A stretch of 64,000 nucleotides of DNA from Flectonema sp. DT1601 (Eukaryota > Euglenozoa > Diplonemea > Diplonemida > Diplonemidae): assembly GCA_964019425.1 (NCBI GenBank), contig OZ025824.1, positions 555,001-619,000 on the forward strand, in the 5' to 3' direction. The number at the start of each line of letters is the position of its first letter. The first letter of the stretch is position 1. The notes below the pieces were generated by a model, which did no database searches, was not told where the DNA came from, and saw only the letters and a list, made by a program, of their open reading frames with translations. The translations under genes and the position numbers were made by a program. Positions 42,491 to 53,900 of this stretch are shown here, in pieces.

Positions 42491-42609
42491 GGGAATACAA
42501 AGAAGAATTAGTGTGTAATTAGGTGAGGCCTGGCCTGGGTACCTGGCCCAGGACTTGGTGGATTTCCTCAGAAACCCAAAATATCCCCAATGCTGACAAT
42601 TATATTAGG

Positions 42610-42780
42610 AGAGATACCAAGACACTTAAGATACCAGCAAGGACAATGAGAGGTAGAATGAACTCTCCTCCTTGTGTCCGATCCTGATTATTTTTTGTTG
42701 AATTGGTAGTGTTACCTCAGTTTGCGACTCTCGTATCTGTGTTGTGTTAACTCATGTAAGTGATCTTAACTCCTGTTAAA
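42610..42780 (+). repeat. Segmental duplication S1, copy 2 (right part)
   Basis: Continues the match to 35292-35460, ending at the start of the next satellite array just as copy 1 does. Confidence 0.88.
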
Positions 42781-43935
42781 AAATAAATAAAAAGAATTTA
42801 AAATAAAAAAAAAGAATAAACAATGTTATCATTGTTTTTTTTATCGATCGACTATGTCGATCACTTTCTATTTTCCGTCCTGGTCAAGACGCTGAACTGA
42901 TTGTTTTTTTTTTTAATAAATAAAAAGAAATAAAAAAAAAAAAAAAAAAAGAATAAACAATGTTATCATTGTTTTTTTATCGTTCGACTTTGTCGACTAA
43001 TTTCTATTTTCAGTTTTTTTCTTTAAAAAATAAATAAAAAGAATTTAAAATAAAAAAAAAGAATAAACAATGTTATCATTGTTTTTTTTATCGATCGACT
43101 ATGTCGATTACTTTCTATTTTCCGTCCTGGTCAAGACGCTAAACTGATTGTTTTTTTTTTTCAAAACTAATAAAAAAGAATAAAAAAAAAAAAATAAAAA
43201 AAAGAATAAACAATGTTATCATTGTTTTTTTTTATCGTTCGACTTTGTCGACTAATTTCTATTTTCCGTTTTTTTTTCTTTAAAAAATAAATAAAAAGAA
43301 TTTAAAATAAAAAAAAAGAATAAACAATGTTATCATTGTTTTTTTTATCGATCGACTATGTCGATCACTTTCTATTTTCCGTCCTGGTCAAGACGCTGAA
43401 CTGATTGTTTTTTTTTTTAATAAATAAAAAGAAATAAAAAAAAAAAAAAAAAAAGAATAAACAATGTTATCATTGTTTTTTTATCGTTCGACTTTGTCGA
43501 CTAATTTCTATTTTCCGTTTCTTTTCTTTAAAAAATAAATAAAAAGAATTTAAAATAAAAAAAAAGAATAAACAATGTTATCATTGTTTTTTTTATCGAT
43601 CGACTATGTCGATTACTTTCTATTTACCGTCCTGGTCAAGACGCTAAACTGATTGTTTTTTTTTTTCAAAATTAATAAAAAAGAATATAAAAATAAAATA
43701 AAAAAAAAAGAATAAACAATGTTATCATTGTTTTTTTATCGTTCGACTTTGTCGACTAATTTCTATTTTCCGTTTCTTTTCTTTAAAAAATAAATAAAAA
43801 GAATTTAAAATAAAAAAAAAGAATAAACAATGTTATCATTGTTTTTTTTATCGTTCGACTTTGTCGACTAATTTCTATTTTCCGTTTCTTTTCTTTAAAA
43901 AATAAATAAAAAGAATTTAAAATAAAAAAAAAGAA
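42778..43935 (+). repeat. Hairpin satellite array, plus orientation
   Basis: Alternating A and B units in perfect register, with a 540-bp block (42780-43320) repeated at 43300-43560 and beyond. It ends in two consecutive B units before the 20-bp minisatellite. Confidence 0.92.
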
Positions 43936-43939
43936 GGGC

Positions 43940-44140
43940 AATGGCCCAAAATACCCCACTTTTTTTGCAAATGGCCCAAAATACCCCAAAGTGGCCCAAA
44001 ATACCCCGAAGTGGCCCAAAATACCCCGAAGTGGCCCAAAATACCCCAAAGTGGCCCAAAATACCCCAAAGTGGCCCAAAATACCCCGAAGTGGCCCAAA
44101 ATACCCCAAAGTGGCCCAAAATACCCCGAAGTGGTCCAAA
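43940..44140 (+). repeat. 20-bp minisatellite, orientation 1
   Basis: About nine units of GTGGCCCAAAATACCCCAAA or its GAA variant. Period 20 keeps frames open on both strands, giving spurious proteins. Confidence 0.93.
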
Positions 44141-44285
44141 ATATACCGAACCCGGCTTTGGGAACTTGTAAATCAGGATAATGTGTGTACAGAAACTGGA
44201 AGTGATGATTTTTTTTTCGCTGTTCACTACAAGTTGTAACTTTTTCCACTGCCAATTTTTTTTTTTTTTTTTCTTGTTTTTTTTC

Positions 44286-44317
<32 letters not shown>

Positions 44318-44431
44318 CTTTTTTTTTTACCTTTGAAGTTTGTTTTTTGAAAAAAAAAAAGTTTTTTTTTTTTTTTCAAAGAAAATGAACACGAAAAAAG
44401 ACATGGAAATAAACTATTTTTTTTTTTTTTT

Positions 44432-44466
<35 letters not shown>

Positions 44467-44467
44467 C
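44141..44467. other. Homopolymer-dominated spacer
   Basis: Mostly poly-T with short A runs (44253-44466). No gene or RNA is visible. Confidence 0.6.
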
Positions 44468-44815
44468 GCCGAAGCGAAGATGCCGGGAAGAAACCACATG
44501 CTAGTACAGTTCTTTTACTTTTCTTTGTCTGCTGGAATTCTATCTGAGAAAACCGGTAGTCTTTAAAATTGTAAGCCAAGTACAAGTTGCCTCCTGACGG
44601 GTATATTGTGGGTAGTTCGAAAACGTTGCTCTCCAAAATATAACAAGACTCTACTCCACCCGCGTCAGGCGCATCTCTTGTCTTAGCCCTAGCATGCTAC
44701 GTTGGAACATTGTCACCAGCCCGGTGGACCAAGTTGTAATTATTGCCCCTGGTTTACTCATCACTCTTCCGTGTGACGGCGGTTATTCCCTAATAACCTG
44801 TTGTATGCTTTACCT
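44468..44815 (-). repeat. Repeat P1, copy 1
   Basis: Shares GAAGCGAAGATGCCGGGAAG through AAGTACAAGTTGCCTCC (44469-44594), and a later block (44732-44815), with 45511-45720, where the two blocks are directly joined. On the minus strand both read ...NLYLAYNFKDYRFSQIEFQQ, a conserved frame of unknown identity. Confidence 0.75.
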
Positions 44816-45099
44816 AAGTCTTTTACTTTTTTCTTCTTCGCACGCTGTCGGTTTCCACCTTCGACGCAGTCAATCTTGTTCCGCCTTGGTTGTTTTTGGA
44901 AGAGCTAAGCTAAGTGGCAAGGTTTCACTAACAGATCGACTTTTTGTCAGCATCTCAGGCTTCTTTTTGCCGAGGACGTGCGGCTTTCTTTGAGGTCTCA
45001 CAGTGACACTTTTAAAAGAAATTATCTATTCCGGTGGGTATAAAGGGGGGGGGTGGGGGAGGAGGAGGGGGAGGGGACGTGTGAGTACACCCACAGATC

Positions 45100-45540
45100 T
45101 CAGCAGTCGTCTTTAAGTCTCTTCCCCGGACTCAGGTTGGTCTTCTCTGAGTCCGCGGAACTGTATGGCGATATCTTCTTCTTTGTCTTCTCGTTCGAGG
45201 ATGGGCACGACCTCGTCCTCCTGTGTCTTGGTGTACTGTCTGGGTGATCCAAGGCTCTGGAGGCGGTCTCCACTCCGGCGGTCCAACATCTTCGACAGGT
45301 CGTTATCTGGCACTTCGTGCATCTGCTCCTGAACCATTTCCGTTGCAACAATCTATGGCAGAAGTCGCATTTGACCCTTGGTCCCTTTTGCAACGGCGGT
45401 GCATGGTCACATGTCGGTCGGGTATCTTCGGTATCGTTTGTGGAGACATCGGAGCTACTTGTCCCCGTCCGGGGTGGGCTGCTCCTTGCTCTTCTGGTTT
45501 TTGTTTTCCCCGAAGCGAAGATGCCGGGAAGAAACCACAT
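45100..45540 (-). pseudogene. Cys-rich zinc-ribbon fragment, possibly piggyBac-type
   Basis: 146-residue frame with CDFCHRLLQRKWF, CTKCQ and CRRCW: three CX2C pairs, like the C-terminal cysteine-rich domain of piggyBac-type transposases. It is preceded by a Ser/Thr/Arg-rich stretch and followed by a Lys/Ser tail ending LKDDC. No DDD catalytic core is found nearby, so it is a fragment or another zinc-ribbon protein. It lies between the two P1 copies. Confidence 0.4.
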
Positions 45541-45720
45541 GCTAGTACAGTTCTTTCACTTTTCTTTGTCTGCTGGAATTCTATCTGAGAAAACTGGTAG
45601 TCTTTAAAATTGTAAGCCAAGTACAAGTTGCCTCCAAGTTGTAATTATTGCCCCTGGTTTACTCATCACTCTTCCGTGTGACAGCGGTTATTCCCTAATA
45701 ACCTATTGTATGCTTTACCT
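45511..45720 (-). repeat. Repeat P1, copy 2
   Basis: Direct repeat of 44468-44815 with the middle (about 137 bp) absent or, in copy 1, added. A few substitutions separate them. Confidence 0.75.
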
Positions 45721-45841
45721 TTTTCTTGAAACTTTTTTTTTGGAACCTGCCTTGCCAGTATTTCTGTGTCACTTGGACAAAAGCTTTTTGCCGTCCCATT
45801 TTACTTTCTATTCAGCACACTCATCTGTGGATTTATGGTAA

Positions 45842-46337
45842 TGGATTGATTGAAAGCTAATAACACAAACGGTCAAGGATGTGATGACTTGGGAAATGAT
45901 AAAAGTAATCTTCTTTCTGGAACTTCTGCTCAGTACATGCAAATGCATCTTGACACGCGGGAACCCTTCGGGCAGTACTGCGCTCTTGATAATTCAAAGT
46001 AGCCTTAAAAAAGCTCTCATGCTTGCATGAGTTAGATACCCTGATAACCCGGTCAGAAACAGGAGTGTCGCTTGCGACCAGGCTGTCTGTAACTCGCAGG
46101 TGTCTTGACTTTGAAATTCGGTTGGAATGACGTGTAAGAGGACAGCAGTTCTCTGTAAGGTGACCCAGCCCTGCACACATACCGTTCTTTGCATGCACTC
46201 AGTAAAACTTCCAGAGGCTGAGAATACTATCAAGACCTGACGAACAACCCAACCTATCCGTGAGTATTTGTCTTTGCTAATCTCGTCAAGTGAACATCAT
46301 ACAAACGTTATCTCAACATCCGTGTGCACTTAAGGTG
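45842..46337. repeat. 500-bp repeat R5, copy 2
   Basis: Partner of 12681-13183 in the same orientation, differing by a handful of substitutions and indels. The 113-residue minus frame (45857-46198) is kept open. Flanks differ, so this is not part of a MULE copy here. Confidence 0.8.
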
Positions 46338-47170
46338 TACGGGTGTTATCTTCCTCATCTCGATTTAGCCCTGCACCACCTGCAGATTCTCGAAGGAAAC
46401 TGGTTGCCTACGATGCTTCGTTCAGTAAAGTGTTCAGGTTCCTAATCACAAATGTTTTCATTCTCTCTAGGCTTTTACTCTTTTACTATGAACTTTTATT
46501 CTCAATCTCTAAGATGCCCGAAACATAGTTGAAACTCAACCTGCTGCCACTGAAACTCAGCCAAAAAAATAGTATAAGCAAGATCCACTGCTAAAGCAAA
46601 GTAGCTTAAAGAGATTAAGAAAATCTCTAAGTGTGTAGCTGACTATGTGTCTGCACATATGAAAAAAGTTGGAGGAATTGCTAGTTTGCTGAGTTATATT
46701 CGTAGCAGCTTCACGGTGACGGCGGCCTTACTGAGAATTATCCCTGGTTGTTATGTGTTGAAAGCTACAGGTTATGGCGTCAAAATAACACTCGCGTGGG
46801 TGGTTGCTCTCTTCGGAAAGCATAACTTCAGACCCGTCAATTCGCAGCGCTTATATCTGCACACATTAATTAGTTGAACGAGTTCAAGTCACTTCCCTGC
46901 ATAGCAGATCCGTGTCCTCTGTACTAACGCTATACTAAGTGTGACTGTGGCTGATACACGTAATGGTTGGGTTCTTTAAGTACTCAGGACTGGTTGCTTG
47001 CTAATGTGAATGCTGACGTTCGAATTGCCCAAACTTTCGAGTAAATTTAGGTGACCTGTCTGGTGCTTGTGATGCTCTAAACCCTGATGGTTGTATGAGT
47101 AATACCTGGTGACTGTGACCCATCCTCATACCCAGCTATGTGGTTGGGACCCCAGGGTGCACAGCCAGAC
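46338..47170. other. Spacer with weak coding traces
   Basis: A 76-residue plus-strand frame at 46647-46877 (MSAHMKKVGGIASLLSYIRS...) shows no recognisable domain. Otherwise nothing supported. Confidence 0.4.
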
Positions 47171-47173
47171 CGG

Positions 47174-47345
47174 GTTTTGGGCCACTTTGGGGTATTTTGG
47201 GCCACTTTGGGGTATTTTGGGCCACTTTGGGGTATTTTGGGCCACTTTGGGGTATTTTGGGCCACTTTGGGGTATTTTGGGCCACTTTGGGGTATTTTGG
47301 GCCACTTTGGGGTATTTTGGGCCACCAGGTGGGGTATTTTGGGCC
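47174..47345 (-). repeat. 20-bp minisatellite, orientation 2
   Basis: Reverse complement of the array at 43940-44140: GGCCACTTTGGGGTATTTTG in about eight more homogeneous units, abutting a plus-orientation satellite array. Confidence 0.93.
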
Positions 47346-47354
47346 ATAACCCAA

Positions 47355-49907
47355 AAAAGAATAAACAATGTTATCATTGTTTTTTTATCGATCGACTATG
47401 TCGATCACTTTCTATTTTCCGTCCTGGTCAAGACGCTAAACTGATTGTTTTTTTTTTTCGAAACTAATAAAAAAGAATATAAAAAAATTAAAAAAAAAGA
47501 ATAAACAATGTTATCATTGTTTTTTTATCGTTCGACTTTGTCGACTAATTTCTATTTTCCGTTTCTTTTCTTTAAAAAATAAATAAAAAGAATTTAAAAT
47601 AAAAAAAAAGAATAAACAATGTTATCATTGTTTTTTTTATCGATCGACTATGTCGATCACTTTCTATTTTCCGTCCTGGTCAAGACGCTAAACTGATTGT
47701 TTTTTTTTTTAATAAATAAAAAGAAATAAAAAAAAAAAAAAAAAAGAATAAACAATGTTATCATTGTTTTTTTATCGTTCGACTTTGTCGACTAATTTCT
47801 ATTTTCCGTTTCTTTTCTTTAAAAAATAAATAAAAAGAATTTAAAATAAAAAAAAAGAATAAACAATGTTATCATTGTTTTTTTATCGATCGACTATGTC
47901 GATCACTTTCTATTTTCCGTCCTGGTCAAGACGCTAAACTGATTGTTTTTTTTTTTCGAAACTAATAAAAAAGAATATAAAAAAATTAAAAAAAAAGAAT
48001 AAACAATGTTATCATTGTTTTTTTATCGTTCGACTTTGTCGACTAATTTCTATTTTCCGTTTCTTTTCTTTAAAAAATAAATAAAAAGAATTTAAAATAA
48101 AAAAAAAGAATAAACAATGTTATCATTGTTTTTTTATCGATCGACTATGTCGATCACTTTCTATTTTCCGTCCTGGTCAAGACGCTAAACTGATTGTTTT
48201 TTTTTCGAAATTAATAAAAAAGAATATAAAAAAATTAAAAAAAAAGAATAAACAATGTTATCATTGTTTTTTTATCGTTCGACTTTGTCGACTAATTTCT
48301 ATTTTCCGTTTTTTTCTTTAAAAAATAAATAAAAAGAATTTAAAATAAAAAAAAAAGAATAAACAATGTTATCATTGTTTTTTTTATCGATCGACTATGT
48401 CGATTACTTTCTATTTTCCGTCCTGGTCAAGACGCTAAACTGATTGTTTTTTTTTTTTTTCAAAATTAATAAAAAAGAATATAAAAAAAAAATAAAAAAA
48501 AGAATAAACAATGTTATCATTGTTTTTTTTATCGTTCGACTTTGTCGACTAATTTCTATTTTCCGTTTTTTTTTCTTTAAAAATAAAAAAAAAAGAATAA
48601 ACAATGTTATCATTGTTTTTTTATCGATCGACTATGTCGACCACTTTCTATTTTCCGTCCTGGTCAAGACGCTAAACTGATTGTTTTTTTTTTCAAAATT
48701 AATAAAAAAGAATATAAAAAAAATAAAAAAAAAAAGAATAAACAATGTTATCATTGTTTTTTTTTTTTTTATCGTTCGACTTTGTTGACTAATTTCTATT
48801 TTCCGTTTTTTTTCTTTTTAAAAAATAAATAAAAAGAATTTAAAAAAAAAAAAATAAGAATAAACAATGTTATCATTGTTTTTTTTATCGATCGACTATG
48901 TCGATTACTTTCTATTTTCCGTCCTGGTCAAGACGCTAAACTGATTGTTTTTTTTTTTTCAAAATTAATAAAAAAGAATAGAAAAAAAAAAAAAAAATAA
49001 AAAAATAGAATAAACAATGTTATCATTGTTTTTTTTTATCGTTCGACTTTGTTGACTATTTTCTATTTTCCATTTTTTTTTTTTAAAAAATAAATAAAAA
49101 GAATTTAAAAAAAAAAAAAAAAAAAAGAATAAACAATATTATCATTGTTTTTTTTTTTTTATCGATCGACTATGTCGATCACTTTCTATTTTCCGTCCTG
49201 GTCAAGACGCTAAACTGATTGTTTTTTTTTTTTTTTCAAAATTAATAAAAAAGAATATAAAAAAAATACAAAAAAAAGAATAAACAATGTTATCATTGTT
49301 TTTTTTTATCGTTCGACTTTGTCGACTAATTTCTATTTTCCGTTTTTTTTCTTTAAAAAAATAAATAAAAAGAATTTAAAATAATAAAAAGAATAAACAA
49401 TGTTATCATTGTTTTCTTATCGATCGACTATGTCGATCGCTTTCTATTTTCCGTCCTGGTCAAGACGCTAAACTGATTGTTTTTTTTTTTCAAAATTTAT
49501 TAAAAAAAAAAAATATAAAAAAAATAAAAAAAAAAGAATAAACAATGTTATCATTGTTTTTTTATCGTTCGACTTTGTCGACTAATTTCTATTTTCCGTT
49601 TTTTTTTTCTTTAAAAAATAAATAAAAAAAAAATTAAAAAAAAAAAGATTAAACAATGTTATCATTGTTTTTTTATCGATCGACTATGTCGATCACTTTC
49701 TATTTTCCGTCCTGGTCAAGACGCTAAACTGATTGTTTTTTCTTTAAAATAATTAAAAGGATTTAAAAAAAAAAAAAAAAAAAAAAAATGAATAAACAAT
49801 GTTATCATTGTTTTTTTTTTTCTATCGATCGACTATGTCGATTAATTTCTATTTTCCGTCCCGATCGAGACGCTAAACTGATTGTTTCCTTTTTTTAAAT
49901 AATAAAT

Positions 49908-49930
<23 letters not shown>
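47355..49930 (+). repeat. Hairpin satellite array, plus orientation
   Basis: About ten A/B dimers of roughly 250 bp (A about 138, B about 111; for example starts at 47610, 47746, 47858, 47998 and 48108). It ends with the CGTCCCGATCGAGACG variant unit (near 49856), then A/T tract and the inverted RepX. Confidence 0.95.
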
Positions 49931-49934
<4 letters not shown>

Positions 49935-49938
<4 letters not shown>

Positions 49939-50005
49939 ATCTCCCTGCTATCCTCATATCCCCACAATAATATTATACCTTTTCATTTTCTCTTTCCTTT
50001 TCTGG

Positions 50006-50039
<34 letters not shown>

Positions 50040-50126
50040 CCTTTTTCATACAACGTTTTTTATTTATATTTTATTTTTTTTTTTTTTATTTTTTTCATGT
50101 TTGATTATTTCCTCTTCATATTTTTT

Positions 50127-50158
<32 letters not shown>

Positions 50159-50347
50159 CTCTGCCTCTCTCTTAATTCTGTTCGTTTCTTTGAAACGAAA
50201 ATTCATTTGAATATTATTCCTTGGTCAGCAACAGTCATTGTCGCCCTCTGGGCCTGTTAAAAAAAAAAAAAAAATAAAAAGAAAGTTTACATCGGGAATA
50301 GGGCAGGAGCCAAAAGCTCCCAGTCCGTTACTTCCCACTCTATCGAA
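49935..50347 (-). repeat. RepX repeat, minus orientation, intact
   Basis: Full copy from GAGCATCTCCCTGCTATCC to TACTTCCCACTCTATCGA. It is inverted relative to 28004-28390 and serves as the empty-site reference for the MULE insertion at 12350-24990. Confidence 0.9.
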
Positions 50348-50917
50348 TCTACTTTTTATTTTCTATTAGTTCTGGTCAGAAACTCCTGGGCAGCAAGAAG
50401 GAAAGCAGTTTAGTACTTCTGGGTGTTTGGCATCACCCCCCATAGTGAGCAAGTACAACAGGTAGCATTGGTAGTCTGTTGATCCTGAGTGATCCCAGCT
50501 ACAGTTTTGTTTTTCTTTCTTTTTTTTTAGAAGAAGATCAGGACATCCAAGCACTGCTGGATAGTTGCTGAATGCAGGGCCTGCCTGTGGCATTATAATA
50601 ACAGGCTAAGTCATTTGTAGTTCATAGTTTACCTTTGATTTTATAACTTCACACAGGGTACTATGAACGATGAGAGATCCAGTGGGATCACTCAGGGTCT
50701 AGTAGAGACCACCAATGTTGTGCGTTGATAGGCAAGGTGATCAACCTTGACATTCTTTCTTTTCTCTCCTGTTGTGACAAACACAAAATACACGCACAGC
50801 TTACAGTGTGTTCTTTGTGTATGTTTTCTTCAGGTGTGAGTAGTTTTTTTGTTCTTGCTCTTCAGGGAGGGCCTTAGCCAAAAGCTAACAGTCCAAATCT
50901 CACCTGGAAATTCAACT
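50347..50917 (+). repeat. Duplicated unit S2, copy 2
   Basis: Near-identical to 36358-36925, abutting RepX on the left and a satellite array on the right. Confidence 0.88.
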
Positions 50918-53900
50918 TTCCGTTTTTTTTTCTTTAAAAAATAAATAAAAAGAATTTAAAATAAAAAAAAAGAATAAACAATGTTATCATTGTTTTTTTT
51001 TTATCGATCGACTATGTCGATTACTTTCTATTTTCCGTCCTGGTCAAGACGCTAAACTGATTGTTTTTTTTTTTCAAAGTTAATAAAAAAGAATAAAAAA
51101 AAAAAATAAAAAAAAGAATAAACAATGTTACCATTGTTTTTTTTTTATCGTTCGACTTTGTCGACTAATTTCTATTTTCCGTTTTTTTTTCCTTAAAAAA
51201 TAAATAAAAAGAATTTAAAATAAAAAAAAAGAATAAACAATGTTATCATTGTTTTTTTATCGATCGACTATGTCGATCACTTTCTATTTTCCGTCCTGGT
51301 CAAGACGCTAAACTGATTGTTTTTTTTTTTTTTAATAAATAAAAAGAAATAAAAAAAAAAAAAAAGAATAAACAATGTTATCATTGTTTTTTTATCGTTC
51401 GACTTTGTCGACTAATTTCTATTTTCCGTTTTTTTTTTCCTTTAAAAAATAAATAAAAAGAATTTAAAAAAAAAAAAAAGAATAAACAATGTTATCATTG
51501 TTTTTTTATCGATCGACTATGTCGATTACTTTCTATTTTCCGTCCTGGTCAAGACACTAAACTGATTGTTTTTTTTTTTTTTTTTTTTCAAAATTAATAA
51601 AAAAGAATATAAAAAAAAAAAATAAAAAAAAGAATAAACAATGTTATCATTGTTTTTTTTATCGATCGACTATGTCGATTACTTTCTATTTTCCGTCCTG
51701 GTCAAGACGCTAAACTGATTGTTTTTTTTTTTTCAAAGTTAATAAAAAAGAATAAAAAAAAAAAAATAAAAAAAAGAATAAACAATGTTATCATTGTTTT
51801 TTTTTATCGTTCGACTTTGTCGACTAATTTCTATTTTCCGTTTTTTTTCTTTAAAAAATAAATAAAAAGAATTTAAAATAAAAAAAAAGAATAAACAATG
51901 TTATCATTGTTTTTTTTTTATCGATCGACTATGTCGATTACTGCAACTGGAAATATTACTGCGCTGAATAATTACTGCGGGGAAATATTACTGCGCGGAA
52001 AAATTAGTGCGGTTTTTTTGAGAAAAGATTAGTGCGGTTTTTTCCACTTGGTGGTAGAAAAAAATTTGGTTGCTTTTTTGTTGCGTAAGGCACCAGCAGA
52101 AAAATGCATCTGGAGAAAAAATCACTTCTGAGCTGAAATATTAGTGCGGTGGAAATATTACTGCGTGGAAAAATTAGTGCGGTTTTTTGCAGATTTGGAA
52201 ATTAGTGCGGTTTTTTCCGCGCAGTAATATTTCCAGTTGCAGTACTTTCTATTTTCCGTCCTGGTCAAGACGCTAAACTGATTGTTTTTTTTTTTTTTCA
52301 AAATTAATAGAAAAGAATAAAAAAAAAAATAAAAAAAAGAATAAACAATGTTATCATTGTTTTTTTTTATCGTTCGACTTTGTCGACTAATTTCTATTTT
52401 CCGTTTTTTTTTTTTTCTTTAAAAAAAATAAATAAAAAGAATTTAAAATAAAAAAAAAGAATAAACAATGTTATCATTGTTTTTTTTTTATCGATCGACT
52501 ATGTCGATCACTTTCTATTTTCCGTCCTGGTCAAGACGCTAAACTGATTGTTTTTTTTTTTTAATAAATAAAAAGAAATTAAAAAAAAAAAAAAGAATAA
52601 ACAATGTTATCATTGTTTTTTTTTTATCGTTCGACTTTGTCGACTAATTTCTATTTTCCGTTTTTTTTTCTTTAAAAAATAAATAAAAAGAATTTAAAAT
52701 AAAAAAAAAGAATAAACAATGTTATCATTGTTTTTTTTTTATCGATCGACTATGTCGATTACTTTCTATTTTCCGTCCTGGTCAAGACGCTAAACTGATT
52801 GTTTTTTTTTTTCAAAGTTAATAAAAAAGAATAAAAAAAAAAAATAAAAAAAAGAATAAACAATGTTACCATTGTTTTTTTTTTATCGTTCGACTTTGTC
52901 GACTAATTTCTATTTTCCGTTTTTTTTTCTTTAAAAAATAAATAAAAAGAATTTAAAATAAAAAAAAAGAATAAACAATGTTATCATTGTTTTTTTATCG
53001 ATCGACTATGTCGATCACTTTCTATTTTCCGTCCTGGTCAAGACGCTAAACTGATTGTTTTTTTTTTTTTTAATAAATAAAAAGAAATAAAAAAAAAAAA
53101 AAAAGAATAAACAATGTTATCATTGTTTTTTTATCGTTCGACTTTGTCGACTAATTTCTATTTTCCGTTTTTTTTTTCCTTTAAAAAATAAATAAAAAGA
53201 ATTTAAAAAAAAAAAAAAGAATAAACAATGTTATCATTGTTTTTTTATCGATCGACTATGTCGATTACTTTCTATTTTCCGTCCTGGTCAAGACACTAAA
53301 CTGATTGTTTTTTTTTTTTTTTTTTTTCAAAATTAATAAAAAAGAATATAAAAAAAAAAAATAAAAAAAAGAATAAACAATGTTATCATTGTTTTTTTTA
53401 TCGTTCGACTTTGTCGACTAATTTCTATTTTCCGTTTTTTTTTTCTTTAAAAAATAAATAAAAAGAATTTAAAATAAAAAAAAAGAATAAACAATGTTAT
53501 CATTGTTTTTTATCGATCGACTATGTCGATCACTTTCTATTTTCCGTCCTGGTCAAGACGCTAAACTGATTGTTTTTTTTTTTTAATAAATAAAAAGAAA
53601 TAAAAAAAAAAAAAAAAAATAAACAATGTTATCATTGTTTTTTTATCGTTCGACTTTGTCGACTAATTTCTATTTTCCGTTTTTTTTTTTCCTTTAAAAA
53701 ATAAATAAAAAGAATTTAAAAAAAAAAAGAATAAACAATGTTATCATTGTTTTTTTATCGATCGACTATGTCGATCACTTTCTATTTTCCGTCCTGGTCA
53801 AGACGCTAAACTGATTGTTTTTTTTTCAAAATTAATAAAAAAGAATATAAAAAAATAAAAAAAAAAAGAATAAACAATGTTATCATTGTTTTTTTTTTTA

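Larger units (their letters stand above)
39046..42609. mobile_element. 3.56-kb insertion in S1, class unknown
   Basis: Compared with S1 copy 1, which is continuous here, this stretch is extra. It is flanked by AGAGATACC on both sides (39037-39045 and 42610-42618), consistent with a 9-bp target duplication. It contains a RepX copy (39603-39885), a tRNA-like patch (39466-39545, minus), a C-rich spot (40292-40325), a 32-bp minisatellite and paired repeats near 41880-42490. I see no transposase or inverted ends. AGAGATACC also belongs to a local short tandem motif, so recombination is an alternative. Confidence 0.5.

Noticed and set aside
43940-44288. Overlapping open frames of 76-123 residues in all frames
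   Set aside because: Generated by the 20-bp minisatellite GTGGCCCAAAATACCCC..., which reads open in many frames. Same for 47077-47467.
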